From: Megachile rotundata | Taxonomy: Eukaryota; Arthropoda; Insecta; Hymenoptera; Megachilidae | Reading direction: 5' to 3' | Assembly (NCBI RefSeq): GCF_050947335.1 | Contig: NW_027473342.1 | Location: forward strand, 62,001-126,000 | Length of the DNA: 64,000 nucleotides | Part shown: positions 47,934 through 63,661 of the stretch, piece by piece | Layout of the letters: every line of letters begins with the position of its first letter | Numbering within the stretch: the stretch's first letter is position 1 | Notes under the pieces: model-generated | What the model was told of the DNA's origin: nothing | Databases searched by the model: none | The model's input: only the letters and a program-made list of their open reading frames with translations | Translations under genes and position numbers: made by a program

Positions 47934-49544
47934 ACACAATCACACAATCACACAATCTCACAATCACACAATCACACAATCACACAATCACACAATCACA
48001 CAATCACACAATCACACAATCACACAATCACACAGTACACACAATCACAATCACACAATCACAATTACACAATCGCACAATCACACAATCACACAATCAC
48101 ACAATCACACAATCACAGAGTCACACAATCACACAATCACACAATCACACAATCACACAATCACACAATCACACAATCACACAATCACACAACCACACAA
48201 TCACACAATCACACAACCACACAATCACACAAGCACACAATCACTCAATCACACAATCACACACTCACACAATCGCACAGTCACAATCACACAATCACAC
48301 AATCACACAATCACACAATCACACAATCACACAATCACACAATCACACAATCACACAATCACACAACCACACAATCACACAATCACACAATCACACAACC
48401 ACACACTCACACAATCACTCAATCACACAATCACACAATCACACAATCACAATCACACAATCACAATCACACAATCACAATCACACAATCACAATCACAC
48501 AATCACAATCACACAATCACAATCACACAACCACAATCACACAATCACACAATCACACAATCACACAATCACACAATCACACAATCACACAATCACACAA
48601 TCACACAATCACACAATCACACAATCACACAATCACACAATCACACAATCACACAATCACACAATCACACAATCACACAATCACACAACCACACAATCAC
48701 ACAAGCACACAGTCACACAATCACACAATCACACACTCACACAATCACACAGTCACAATCACACAATCACACAATCACACAATCACAATCACACAATCAC
48801 GATTACACCATCACACAATCACACTATCTCACAATCACACAATCACACAATCACACAATCACACAATCACACAATCACACAATCACACAATCGCACAATC
48901 ACAATTACACAATCACACAATCACACAATCACACAATCACACACTCACACAATCACACAATCACACAATCACACAATCACACACTCACACAATCACACAG
49001 ACACAATCACACAATCACAATCGCACAATCACAATCACACAAACACAATCACACAATCACACAATCACACAATCACACAATCACACAATCACACAATCAC
49101 ACAATCACACAATCACACAATCACCTAATCACACAATCACACAATCACACAACCACACAATCACACAAGCACACAATCACTCAATCACACAATCACACAC
49201 TCACACAATCACACAGTCACAATCACACAGTCACAATCACACAATCACAATCACACAATCACAATCACACAATCACACAATAACACAATCACACAATCAC
49301 ACAATCACACAATCACACAATCACACAATCACACAATCACACAAGCACACAATCACTCAATCACACAATCACACACTCACAAAATCACACAGTCACAATC
49401 ACACAGTCACAATCACACAATCACAATCACACAATCACAATCACACAATCACACAATCACACAATCACACAATCACACAATCACACAATCACACAATCAC
49501 ACAATCACACAATCACACAGTCACACAATCACACAATCACAATC

Positions 49545-49742
49545 ACGCAATCACACAATCACGATTGCACAATCACGATCACACAATCACGATCACACAA
49601 TCACGATGACACAATCACGGTCACACAATCACGGTCACAAAATCACGGTCACACAATCACGGTCACACAATCGAGGTCACACAATCACGCAGTCACACAA
49701 TCACACAGTCACACAATCACGCAGTCACACAATCACTCAATC
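49545..49742 (+). repeat. CpG module 22 (GATGAC type, mutated)
   Basis: GATTGC at 49563, full length. TCGCGG reads TCGAGG near 49672, a private change. Confidence 0.92.
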
Positions 49743-51047
49743 ACACAATCACACAATCACACAATCTCACAATCACACAATCACACAATCACACAATCAC
49801 ACAATCACACAATCACACAATCACACAATCACACAGTACACACAATCACAATCACACAATCACAATTACACAATCGCACAATCACACAATCACACAATCA
49901 CACAATCACACAATCACACAATCACAGAGTCACACAATCACACAATCACACAATCACACAATCACACAATCACACAATCACACAATCACACAATCACACA
50001 ATCACACAATCACACAACCACACAATCACACAATCACACAACCACACAATCACACAAGCACACAATCACTCAATCACACAATCACACACTCACACAATCG
50101 CACAGTCACAATCACACAATCACACAATCACACAATCACACAATCACACAATCACACAATCACACAACCACACAATCACACAATCACACAATCACACAAC
50201 CACACACTCACACAATCACTCAATCACACAATCACACAATCACACAATCACAATCACACAATCACAATCACACAATCACAATCACACAATCACAATCACA
50301 CAACCACAATCACACAATCACACAATCACACAATCACACAATCACACAATCACACAATCACACAATCACACAATCACACAATCACACAATCACACAATCA
50401 CACAATCACACAATCACACAATCACACAATCACACAATCACACAATCACACAACCACACAATCACACAAGCACACAGTCACTCAATCACACAATCACACA
50501 CTCACACAATCACACAGTCACAATCACACAATCACACAATCACACAATCACAATCACACAATCACGATTACACCATCACACAATCACACTATCTCACAAT
50601 CACACAACCACACAATCACACAATCACACAATCACACAATCACACAATCACACAATCGCACAATAACAATTACACAATCACACAATCACACAATCACACA
50701 ATCACACACTCACACAATCACACAATCACACAATCACACAATCACACACTCACACAATCACACAGACACAATCACACAATCACAATCGCACAATCACAAT
50801 CACACAACCACAATCACACAATCACACAATCACACAATCACACAATCACACAATCACACAATCACACAATCACACAATCACACAATCACACAATCACAAA
50901 ATCACACAATCACACAATCACACAACCACACAATCACACAACCACACAATCACACAACCACACAATCACTCAATCACACAATCACACAGTCACAATCACA
51001 CAATCACACAATCACACAATCACACACTCACACAATCACACAATCAC

Positions 51048-51235
51048 ACGATCACACAGTCACACGATCACACGATCACACAATCACACAATCACGCAAT
51101 CACAATCACGGTCACTCAATCACGGCCACACAATCACGGTCACACAATCACGGTCACACAATCACGGTCACACAATCACACAATCACACAAGCACACAAT
51201 CACTCAATCACACAATCACACACTCATACAATCCC
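51048..51235 (+). repeat. ACGGCC module 6
   Basis: Key position 51109; CATACAATCCC at +116. It is the only one of the seven without a CATTAAC 400-432 bp upstream, so its left flank was replaced by other array. Confidence 0.9.
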
Positions 51236-51499
51236 ACAGTCACAATCACACAATCACACAATCACCTAATCACACAATCACACAATCACACAACCACACA
51301 ATCACACAATCACACAATCACACAATCACACAATCACACAACCACACAATCACACAATCACACAATCACACAACCACACACTCACACAATCACTCAATCA
51401 CACAATCACACAATCACACAATCACAATCACACAATCACAATCACACAATCACAATCACACTATCACAATCACACAATCACAATCACACAACCACAATC

Positions 51500-53400
51500 A
51501 CACAATCACACAATCACACAATCACAAAATCACACAATCACACAATCACACAACCACACAATCACACAACCACACAATCACTCAATCACACAATCACACA
51601 CTCACACAATCACACAGTCACACAATCACACAATCACACAATCACACAATCACACAACCACACAATCACACAACCACACAATCACTCAATCACACAATCA
51701 CACACTCACACAATCACACAGTCACATTAACACAATCACACAATCACTCAATCACACAATCACACACTCACAAAATCACACAGTCACAATCACACAGTCA
51801 CAATCACACAATCACAATCACACAATCACAATCACACAATCACACAATCACACAATCACACAATCACACAATCACACAGTCACACAATCACACAATCACA
51901 ATCACGCAATCACACAATCACGATTGCACAATCACGATCACACAATCACGATCACACAATCACGATCACACAATCACGGTCACACAATCACGGTCACAAA
52001 ATCACGGTCACACAATCATGGTCACACAATCGCGGTCACACAATCACGCAGTCACACAATCACACAGTCACACAATCACGCAGTCACACAATCACTCAAT
52101 CACACAATCACACAATCACACAATCTCACAATCACACAATCACACAATCACACAATCACACAATCACACAATCACACAATCACACAATCACACAATCACA
52201 CAATCACACAATCACACAATCACACAGTACACACAATCACAATCACACAATCACAATTACACAATCGCACAATCACACAATCACACAATCACACAATCAC
52301 ACAATCACACAGTCACACAATCACACAATCACACAATCACACAATCACACAATCACACAATCACACAATCACACAATCACACAATCACACAATCACACAA
52401 CCACACAATCACACAATCACACAACCACACAATCACACAAGCACACAATCACTCAATCACACAATCACACACTCACACAATCGCACAGTCACAATCACAC
52501 AATCACACAATCACACAATCACACAATCACACAATCACACAATCACACAATCACACAATCACACAATCACACAATCACACAATCACACAATCACACAATC
52601 ACACAATCACACAATCACACAACCACACAATCACACAATCACACAATCACACAACCACACACTCACACAATCACTCAATCACACAATCACACAATCACAC
52701 AATCACAATCACACAATCACAATCACACAATCACAATCACACAATCACAATCACACAATCACAATCACACAATCACAATCACACAACCACAATCACACAA
52801 TCACACAATCACACAATCACACAATCACACAATCACACAATCACACAATCACACAATCACACAATCACACAATCACACAATCACACAATCACACAACCAC
52901 ACAATCACACAATCACACAATCACACAACCACACAATCACACAATCACACAATCAGACAATCACACAATCACACAATCACACAATCACACAATCACACAA
53001 TCACACAACCACACAATCACACAAGCACACAGTCACTCAATCACACAATCACACACTCACACAATCACACAGTCACAATCACACAATCACACAATCACAC
53101 AATCACACACTCACACAATCACACACTCACACAATCACACAGTCACAATCACACAGTCACAATCACACAATCACAATCACACAATCACAATCACACAATC
53201 ACACAATAACACAATCACACAATCACACAATCACACAATCACACAATCACACAATCACACAATCACACAATCACACAAGCACACAATCACTCAATCACAC
53301 AATCACACACTCACAAAATCACACAGTCACAATCACACAGTCACAATCACACAATCACAATCACACAATCACAATCACACAATCACACAATCACACAATC
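51500..53400 (+). repeat. Family E pair, copy 1
   Basis: Recurs at 57.11-58.93 kb: CATTAAC (51725/57334), CpG module (51922/57539), ACACAGTCACTC (about 53031/58555) and AATAAC (53205/58729). The offset shifts from about 5.61 to 5.52 kb, so several units were gained or lost in between. Confidence 0.7.
51904..52101 (+). repeat. CpG module 23 (GATCAC type, CATGG change)
   Basis: GATTGC at 51922, full length. The fourth ACGGTC reads ATGGTC near 52018, a CpG-to-TpG transition as expected from deamination of a methylated C. Confidence 0.92.
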
Positions 53401-54440
53401 ACACAATCACACAATCACACAACCACACAATCACACAATCACACAATCACACAACCACACACTCACACAATCACTCAATCACACAATCACACAATCACAC
53501 AATCACAATCACACAATCACAATCACACAATCAGAATCACACAATCACAATCACACAATCACAATCACACAACCACAATCACACAATCACACAATCACAC
53601 AATCACACAATCACACAATCACACAATCACACAATCACATAATCACACAATCACACAATCACACAATCACACAATCACACAATCACACAATCACACAATC
53701 ACACAATCACACAATCACACAATCACACAGTCACACAATCACACAATCACACAGTACACACAATCACAATCACACAATCACAATTACACAATCGCACAAT
53801 CACACAACCACACAATCACACAATCACACAACCACACAATCACACAAGCACACAATCACTCAATCACACAATCACACACTCATACAATCCCACAGTCACA
53901 ATCACACAATCACACAATCACCTAATCACACAATCACACAATCACACAACCACACAATCACACAAGCACACAATCACTCAATCAGACAATCACACACTCA
54001 CACAATCACACAATCACACAATCACACAATCACATAATCACACAATCACACAATCACACAATCACACAATCACACAATCACACAGTACACACAATCACAA
54101 TCACACAATCACAATTACACAATCGCACAATCACACAATCGCACAATCACACAATCACACAATCACACAGTCACACAATCACACAATCACACAATCACAC
54201 AATCACACAATCACACAATCACACAATCTACAATCACACAATCACACAATCACACAATCACACAATCACACAATCACACAATCACACAATCACACAATCA
54301 CACAATCACACAATGACACAATCACACAATCACACAATCACACAATCACACAATCACACAATCACACAAGCACACAATCACTCAATCACACAATCACACA
54401 CTCACAAAATCACACAGTCACAATCACACAGTCACAATCA
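52980..54440 (+). repeat. 1.65-kb tandem duplication, copy 1
   Basis: Repeats downstream at 1621-1654 bp: ACACAGTCACTC (53031/54652), AATAAC (53205/54826), CATACAATCCC (53881/55535), GTACACAC (53753/55406 and 54084/55737), AATGACAC (54313/55967). A private ATCTACAATC near 54,227, absent from copy 2, is a loss of two bases relative to an octamer. Confidence 0.83.
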
Positions 54441-54599
54441 CACAATCACACAATCACACAATCACACAATCACACAATCACACAATCACACAATCACACA
54501 ATCACACAATCACACAATCACACAATCACACAATCACACAATCACACAATCACACAATCACACAATCACACAATCACACAATCACACAATCACACAATC

Positions 54600-56100
54600 A
54601 CACAATCACACAATCACACAATCACACAACCACACAATCACACAAGCACACAGTCACTCAATCACACAATCACACACTCACACAATCACACAGTCACAAT
54701 CACACAATCACACAATCACACAATCACACACTCACACAATCACACACTCACACAATCACACAGTCACAATCACACAGTCACAATCACACAATCACAATCA
54801 CACAATCACAATCACACAATCACACAATAACACAATCACACAATCACACAATCACACAATCACACAATCACACAATCACACAATCACACAAGCACACAAT
54901 CACTCAATCACACAATCACACACTCACAAAATCACACAGTCACAATCACACAGTCACAATCACACAATCACAATCACACAATCACAATCACACAATCACA
55001 CAATCACACAATCACACAATCACACAATCACACAATCACACAATCACACAACCACACAATCACACAATCACACAATCACACAACCACACACTCACACAAT
55101 CACTCAATCACACAATCACACAATCACACAATCACAATCACACAATCACAATCACACAATCACAATCACACAATCACAATCACACAATCACAATCACACA
55201 ACCACAATCACACAATCACACAATCACACAATCACACAATCACACAATCACACAATCACACAATCACATAATCACACAATCACACAATCACACAATCACA
55301 CAATCACACAATCACACAATCACACAATCACACAATCACACAATCACACAATCACACAATCACACAATCACACAATCACACAGTCACACAATCACACAAT
55401 CACACAGTACACACAATCACAATCACACAATCACAATTACACAATCGCACAATCACACAACCACACAATCACACAATCACACAACCACACAATCACACAA
55501 GCACACAATCACTCAATCACACAATCACACACTCATACAATCCCACAGTCACAATCACACAATCACACAATCACCTAATCACACAATCACACAATCACAC
55601 AACCACACAATCACACAAGCACACAATCACTCAATCAGACAATCACACACTCACACAATCACACAATCACACAATCACACAATCACATAATCACACAATC
55701 ACACAATCACACAATCACACAATCACACAATCACACAGTACACACAATCACAATCACACAATCACAATTACACAATCGCACAATCACACAATCGCACAAT
55801 CACACAATCACACAATCACACAGTCACACAATCACACAATCACACAATCACACAATCACACAATCACACAATCACACAATCACACAATCACACAATCACA
55901 CAATCACACAATCACACAATCACACAATCACACAATCACACAATCACACAATCACACAATCACACAATGACACAATCACACAATCACACAATCACACAAT
56001 CACACAATCACACAATCACACAAGCACACAATCACTCAATCACACAATCACACACTCACAAAATCACACAGTCACAATCACACAGTCACAATCACACAAT
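54600..56100 (+). repeat. 1.65-kb tandem duplication, copy 2
   Basis: Second copy of the 52.98-54.44 kb segment. The offset is 1621 bp at the left and 1654 bp at the right, a net gain of 33 bp. It leads directly into the CpG module at 56306. Confidence 0.83.
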
Positions 56101-56287
56101 CACAATCACACAATCACAATCACACAATCACACAATCACACAATCACACAATCACACAATCACACAATCACACAATCACACAATCACACAATCACACAAT
56201 CACACAATCACACAATCACACAATCACACAATCACACAATCACACAATCACACAATCACACAGTCACACAATCACACAATCACAATC

Positions 56288-56485
56288 ACGCAATCACACA
56301 ATCACGATTGCACAATCACGATCACACAATCACGATCACACAATCACGATGACACAATCACGGTCACACAATCACGGTCACAAAATCACGGTCACACAAT
56401 CACGGTCACACAATCGCGGTCACACAATCACGCAGTCACACAATCACACAGTCACACAATCACGCAGTCACACAATCACTCAATC
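56288..56485 (+). repeat. CpG module 24 (GATGAC type)
   Basis: GATTGC at 56306, full length; 1233 bp before module 25, the same spacing as modules 11 and 12. Confidence 0.92.
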
Positions 56486-57109
56486 ACACAATCACACAAT
56501 CACACAATCTCACAATCACACAATCACACAATCACACAATCACACAATCACACAATCACACAATCACACAATCACACAATCACACAGTACACACAATCAC
56601 AATCACACAATCACAATTACACAATCGCACAATCACACAATCACACAATCACACAATCACACAATCACACAATCACAGAGTCACACAATCACACAATCAC
56701 ACAATCACACAATCACACAATCACACAATCACACAATCACACAATCACACAATCACACAACCACACAATCACACAATCACACAACCCCACAATCACACAA
56801 GCACACAATCACTCAATCACACAATCACACACTCACACAATCATACAGTCACAGTCACACAATCACACAATCACACAATCACACAATCACACAATCACAC
56901 AATCACACAATCACACAATCACACAATCACACAACCACACAATCACACAATCACACAATCACACAACCACACACTCACACAATCACTCAATCACACAATC
57001 ACACAATCACACAATCACAATCACACAATCACAATCACACAATCACAATCACACAATCACAATCACACAATCACAATCACACAACCACAATCACACAATC
57101 ACACAATCA

Positions 57110-58930
57110 CACAATCACAAAATCACACAATCACACAATCACACAACCACACAATCACACAACCACACAATCACACAACCACACAATCACTCAATCACAC
57201 AATCACACACTCACACAATCACACAGTCACACAATCACACAATCACACAATCACACAATCACACAACCACACAATCACACAACCACACAATCACTCAATC
57301 ACACAATCACACACTCACACAATCACACAGTCACATTAACACAATCACACAATCACTCAATCACACAATCACACACTCACAAAATCACACAGTCACAATC
57401 ACACAGTCACAATCACACAATCACAATCACACAATCACAATCACACAATCACACAATCACACAATCACACAATCACACAATCACACAATCACACAGTCAC
57501 ACAATCACACAATCACAATCACGCAATCACACAATCACGATTGCACAATCACGATCACACAATCACGATCACACAATCACGATCACACAATCACGGTCAC
57601 ACAATCACGGTCACAAAATCACGGTCACACAATCACGGTCACACAATCGCGGTCACACAATCACGCAGTCACACAATCACACAGTCACACAATCACGCAG
57701 TCACACAATCACTCAATCACACAATCACACAATCACACAATCTCACAATCACACAATCACACAATCACACAATCACACAATCACACAATCACACAATCAC
57801 ACAATCACACAATCACACAATCACACAATCACACAGTCACACAATCACACAATCACACAATCACACAATCACACAATCACACAATCACACAATCACACAA
57901 TCACACAATCACACAATCACACAACCACACAATCACACAATCACACAACCACACAATCACACAAGCACACAATCACTCAATCACACAATCACACACTCAC
58001 ACAATCGCACAGTCGCAATCACACAATCACACAATCACACAATCACACAATCACACAATCACACAATCACACAATCACACAATCACACAATCACACAATC
58101 ACACAATCACACAATCACACAATCACACAACCACACAATCACACAATCACACAATCACACAACCACACACTCACACAATCACTCAATCACACAATCACAC
58201 AATCACACAATCACAATCACACAATCACAATCACACAATCACTATCACACAATCACAATCACACAATCACAATCACACAATCACAATCACACAACCACAA
58301 TCACACAATCACACAATCACACAATCACACAATCACACAATCACACAATCACACAATCGCACAATCACACAATCACACAATCACACAATCACACAATCAC
58401 ACAATCACACAATCACACAATCACACAATCACACAATCACACAATCACACAATCACACAATCACACAATCACACAATCACACAATCACACAATCACACAA
58501 TCACACAATCACACAATCACACAATCACACAACCACACAATCACACAAGCACACAGTCACTCAATCACACAATCACACACTCACACAATCACACAGTCAC
58601 AATCACACAATCACACAATCACACAATCACACACTCACACAATCACACACTCACACAATCACACAGTCACAATCACACAGTCACAATCACACAATCACAA
58701 TCACACAATCACAATCACACAATCACACAATAACACAATCACACAATCACACAATCACACAATCACACAATCACACAATCACACAATCACACAAGCACAC
58801 AATCACTCAATCACACAATCACACACTCACAAAATCACACAGTCACAATCACACAGTCACAATCACACAATCACAATCACACAATCACAATCACACAATC
58901 ACACAATCACACAATCACACAATCACACAA
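57110..58930 (+). repeat. Family E pair, copy 2
   Basis: Counterpart of 51.5-53.4 kb in the same orientation. It lacks the GTACACAC unit present at 52226 in copy 1 and carries its own single changes, such as CACTATCAC near 58244 and ACAATCGCAC within an octamer run near 58357. Confidence 0.7.
57521..57718 (+). repeat. CpG module 25 (GATCAC type)
   Basis: GATTGC at 57539, full length, 205 bp after CATTAAC (57334). Unlike most modules it is not followed by a GTACACAC unit within about 350 bp. Confidence 0.92.
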
Positions 58931-59018
58931 TCACACAATCACACAATCACACAATCACACAATCACACAATCACACAATCACACAATCACACAGTCACAC
59001 AATCACACAATCACAATC

Positions 59019-59200
59019 ACGCAATCACACAATCACGATTGCACAATCACGATCACACAATCACGATCACACAATCACGATGACACAATCACAGTCACAC
59101 AATCACGGTCACAAAATCACGGTCACACAATCACGGTCACACAATCGCGGTCACACAATCACGCAGTCACACAATCACGCAGTCACACAATCACTCAATC
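59019..59200 (+). repeat. CpG module 26 (GATGAC type, 16 bp short)
   Basis: GATTGC at 59037, ACAGTC at +54 and a 155-bp core, both shared only with module 21, 11.27 kb upstream. Confidence 0.92.
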
Positions 59201-61319
59201 ACACAATCACACAATCACACAATCTCACAATCACACAATCACACAATCACTCAATCACACAATCACACAATCACACAATCTCACAATCACACAATCACAC
59301 AATCACACAATCACACAATCACACAATCACACAATCACACAATCACACAATCACACAGTACACACAATCACAATCACACAATCACAATTACACAATCGCA
59401 CAATCACACAATCACACAATCACACAATCACACAATCACAGAGTCACACAATCACACAATCACACAATCACACAACCACACAATCACACAATCACACAAT
59501 CACACAACCACACACTCACACAATCACTCAATCACACAATCACACAATCACAATCACACAATCACAATCACACAATCACAATCACACAATCACAATCACA
59601 CAACCACAATCACACAATCACACAATCACACAATCACACAATCACACAATCACACAATCACACAATCACACAATCACACAATCACACAATCACACAATCA
59701 CACAATCACACAATCACACAATCACACAATCACACAATCACACAATCACACAATCACACAATCACACAATCACACAATCACACAATCACACAATCACACA
59801 ATCACCTAATCACACAATCACACAATCACACAACCACACAATCACACAAGCACACAATCACTCAATCACACAATCACACACTCACACAATCACACAGTCA
59901 CAATCACACAGTCACAATCACACAATCACAATCACACAATCACAATCACACAATCACACAATAACACAATCACACAATCACACAATCACACAATCACACA
60001 ATCACACAATCACACAAGCACACAATCACTCAATCACACAATCACACACTCACAAAATCACACAGTCACAATCACACAGTCACAATCACACAATCACAAT
60101 CACACAATCACAATCACACAATCACACAATCACACAATCACACAATCACACAATCACACAATCACACAATCACAGAGTCACACAATCACACAATCACACA
60201 ATCACACAATCACACAATCACACAATCACACAATCACACAATCACACAATCACACAATCACACAACCACACAATCACACAATCACACAACCACACAATCA
60301 CACAAGCACACAATCACTCAATCACACAATCACACACTCACACAATCGCACAGTCACTCAATCACACAATCACACACTAACACAATCACACAGTCACAAT
60401 CACACAATCACACAATCACACAATCACAATCACACAATCACGATTACACCATCACACAATCACACTATCTCACAATCACACAATCACACAATCACACAAT
60501 CACACAATCACACAATCACACAATCGCACAATCACAATTACACAATCACACAATCACACAATCACACAATCACACACTCACACAATCACACAATCACACA
60601 ATCACACAATCACACACTCACACAATCACACAGACACAATCACACAATCACAATCGCACAATCACAATCACACAACCACAATCACACAATCACACAATCA
60701 CACAATCACACAATCACACAATCACACAATCACACAATCACACAATCACAAAATCACACAATCACACAATCACACAACCACACAATCACACAACCACACA
60801 ATCACACAACCACACAATCACTCAATCACACAATCACACACTCACACAATCACACAGTCACACAATCACACAATCACACAATCACACAATCACACAACCA
60901 CACAATCACACAACCACACAATCACTCAATCACACAATCACACACTCACACAATCACACAGTCACATTAACACAATCACACAATCACACAATCACCTAAT
61001 CACACAATCACACAATCACACAACCACACAATCACACAAGCACACAATCACTCAATCAGACAATCACACACTCACACAATCACACAATCACACAATCACA
61101 CAATCACACAATCACACAATCACACAATCACACAATCACACAATCACACAATCACACACTCACACAATCACACAGTCACAATCACACAATCACACAATCA
61201 CACAATCACACAATCACAAAATCACACAACCACACAATCACACAATCACACAATCACACAGTCACAATCACACAATCACACAATCACACAATCACACACT
61301 CACACAATCACACAATCAC

Positions 61320-61507
61320 ACGATCACACAGTCACACGATCACACGATCACACAATCACACAATCACGCAATCACAATCACGGTCACTCAATCACGGCCA
61401 CACAATCACGGTCACACAATCACGGTCACACAATCACGGTCACACAATCACACAATCACACAAGCACACAATCACTCAATCACACAATCACACACTCATA
61501 CAATCCC
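61320..61507 (+). repeat. ACGGCC module 7
   Basis: Key position 61381; CATACAATCCC at +116; CATTAAC 416 bp upstream. Family D copy 3. Confidence 0.9.
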
Positions 61508-62258
61508 ACAGTCACAATCACACAATCACACAATCACCTAATCACACAATCACACAATCACACAACCACACAATCACACAAGCACACAATCACTCAATCA
61601 GACAATCACACACTCACACAATCACACAATCACACAATCACACAATCACATAATCACACAATCACACAATCACACAATCACACAATCACACAATCACACA
61701 GTACACACAATCACAATCACACAATCACAATTACACAATCGCACAATCACACAATCGCACAATCACACAATCACACAATCACACAGTCACACAATCACTC
61801 AATCACACAATCACACAATCACACAATCACACAATCACACAATCACACAATCACACAATCACACAATCACACAATCACACAATCACACAGTCACACAATC
61901 ACACAATCACACAATCACACAATCACACAATGACACAATCACACAATCACACAATCACACAATCACACAATCACACAATCACACAATCACACAATCACAC
62001 AAGCACACAATCACTCAATCACACAATCACACACTCACAAAATCACACAGTCACAATCACACAGTCACAATCACACAATCACAATCACACAATCACAATC
62101 ACACAATCACACAATCACACAATCACACAATCACACAATCACACAATCACACAATCACACAATCACACAATCACACAATCACACAATCACACAATCACAC
62201 AATCACACAATCACACAATCACACAATCACACAGTCACACAATCACACAATCACAATC

Positions 62259-62442
62259 ACGCAATCACACAATCACGATTGCACAATCACGATCACACAA
62301 TCACGATGACACAATCACGGTCACACAATCACGGTCACAAAATCACGGTCACACAATCACGGTCACACAATCGCGGTCACACAATCACGCAGTCACACAA
62401 TCACACAGTCACACAATCACGCAGTCACACAATCACTCAATC
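62259..62442 (+). repeat. CpG module 27 (GATGAC type, 14 bp short)
   Basis: GATTGC at 62277, 157-bp core; counterpart of modules 17 and 19. Confidence 0.92.
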
Positions 62443-63463
62443 ACACAATCACACAATCACACAATCTCACAATCTCACAATCACACAATCACACAATCAC
62501 ACAATCACACAATCACACAATCACACAATCACACAATCACACAGTACACACAATCACAATCACACAATCACAATTACACAATCGCACAATCACACAATCA
62601 CACAATCACACAATCACACAATCACAGAGTCACACAATCACACAATCACACAATCACACAATCACACAATCACACAATCACACAGTCACACAATCACACA
62701 ATCACACAACCACACAATCACACAATCACACAACCACACAATCACACAAGCACACAATCACTCAATCACACAATCACACACTCACACAATCATACAGTCA
62801 CAGTCACACAATCACACAATCACACAATCACACAATCACACAATCACACAATCACACAATCACACAATCACACAATCACACAATCACACAACCACACAAT
62901 CACACAATCACACAATCACACAACCACACACTCACACAATCACTCAATCACACAATCACACAATCACAATCACACAATCACAATCACACAATCACAATCA
63001 CACAATCACAATCACACAACCACAATCACACAATCACACAATCACACAATCACAAAATCACACAATCACACAATCACACAACCACACAATCACACAACCA
63101 CACAATCACACAACCACACAATCACTCAATCACACAATCACACACTCACACAATCACACAGTCACACAATCACACAATCACACAATCACACAATCACACA
63201 ACCACACAATCACACAACCACACAATCACTCAATCACACAATCACACACTCACACAATCACACAGTCACATTAACACAATCACACAATCACTCAATCACA
63301 CAATCACACACTCACAAAATCACACAGTCACAATCGCACAGTCACAATCACACAATCACAATCACACAATCACAATCACACAATCACACAATCACACAAT
63401 CACACAATCACACAATCACACAATCACACAATCACACAGTCACACAATCACACAATCACAATC

Positions 63464-63661
63464 ACGCAATCACACAATCACGATTGCACAATCACGATCA
63501 CACAATCACGATCACACAATCACGATCACACAATCACGGTCACACAATCACGGTCACAAAATCACGGTCACACAATCACGGTCACACAATCGCGGTCACA
63601 CAATCACGCAGTCACACAATCACACAGTCACACAATCACGCAGTCACACAATCACTCAATC
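63464..63661 (+). repeat. CpG module 28 (GATCAC type)
   Basis: GATTGC at 63482, full length, 213 bp after CATTAAC (63269); counterpart of module 20. Confidence 0.92.

Larger units (their letters stand above)
47475..51500 (+). repeat. Array segment with two consecutive GATGAC-type CpG modules
   Basis: Carries CpG modules at 47770 and 49563, both GATGAC type, where the rest of the array mostly alternates the two types. It also carries an ACGGCC module at 51048-51235. The region around 47770 resembles the region around 59037 over about 0.7 kb (AATAAC 47446/58729; module 47770/59037, both with the same CACAGTCAC change at +54 and the same 16-bp-shorter body). Confidence 0.75.

Noticed and set aside
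1856..63274. Many long + strand open reading frames, several over 1000 bp and up to 1782 codons
   Set aside because: They are translations of the octamer in a stop-free strand, overlap each other in different frames, begin at arbitrary TTG or ATG variants and end at rare stop-making variants. There is no codon-position signal, no domain and no context. They are not annotated as coding.
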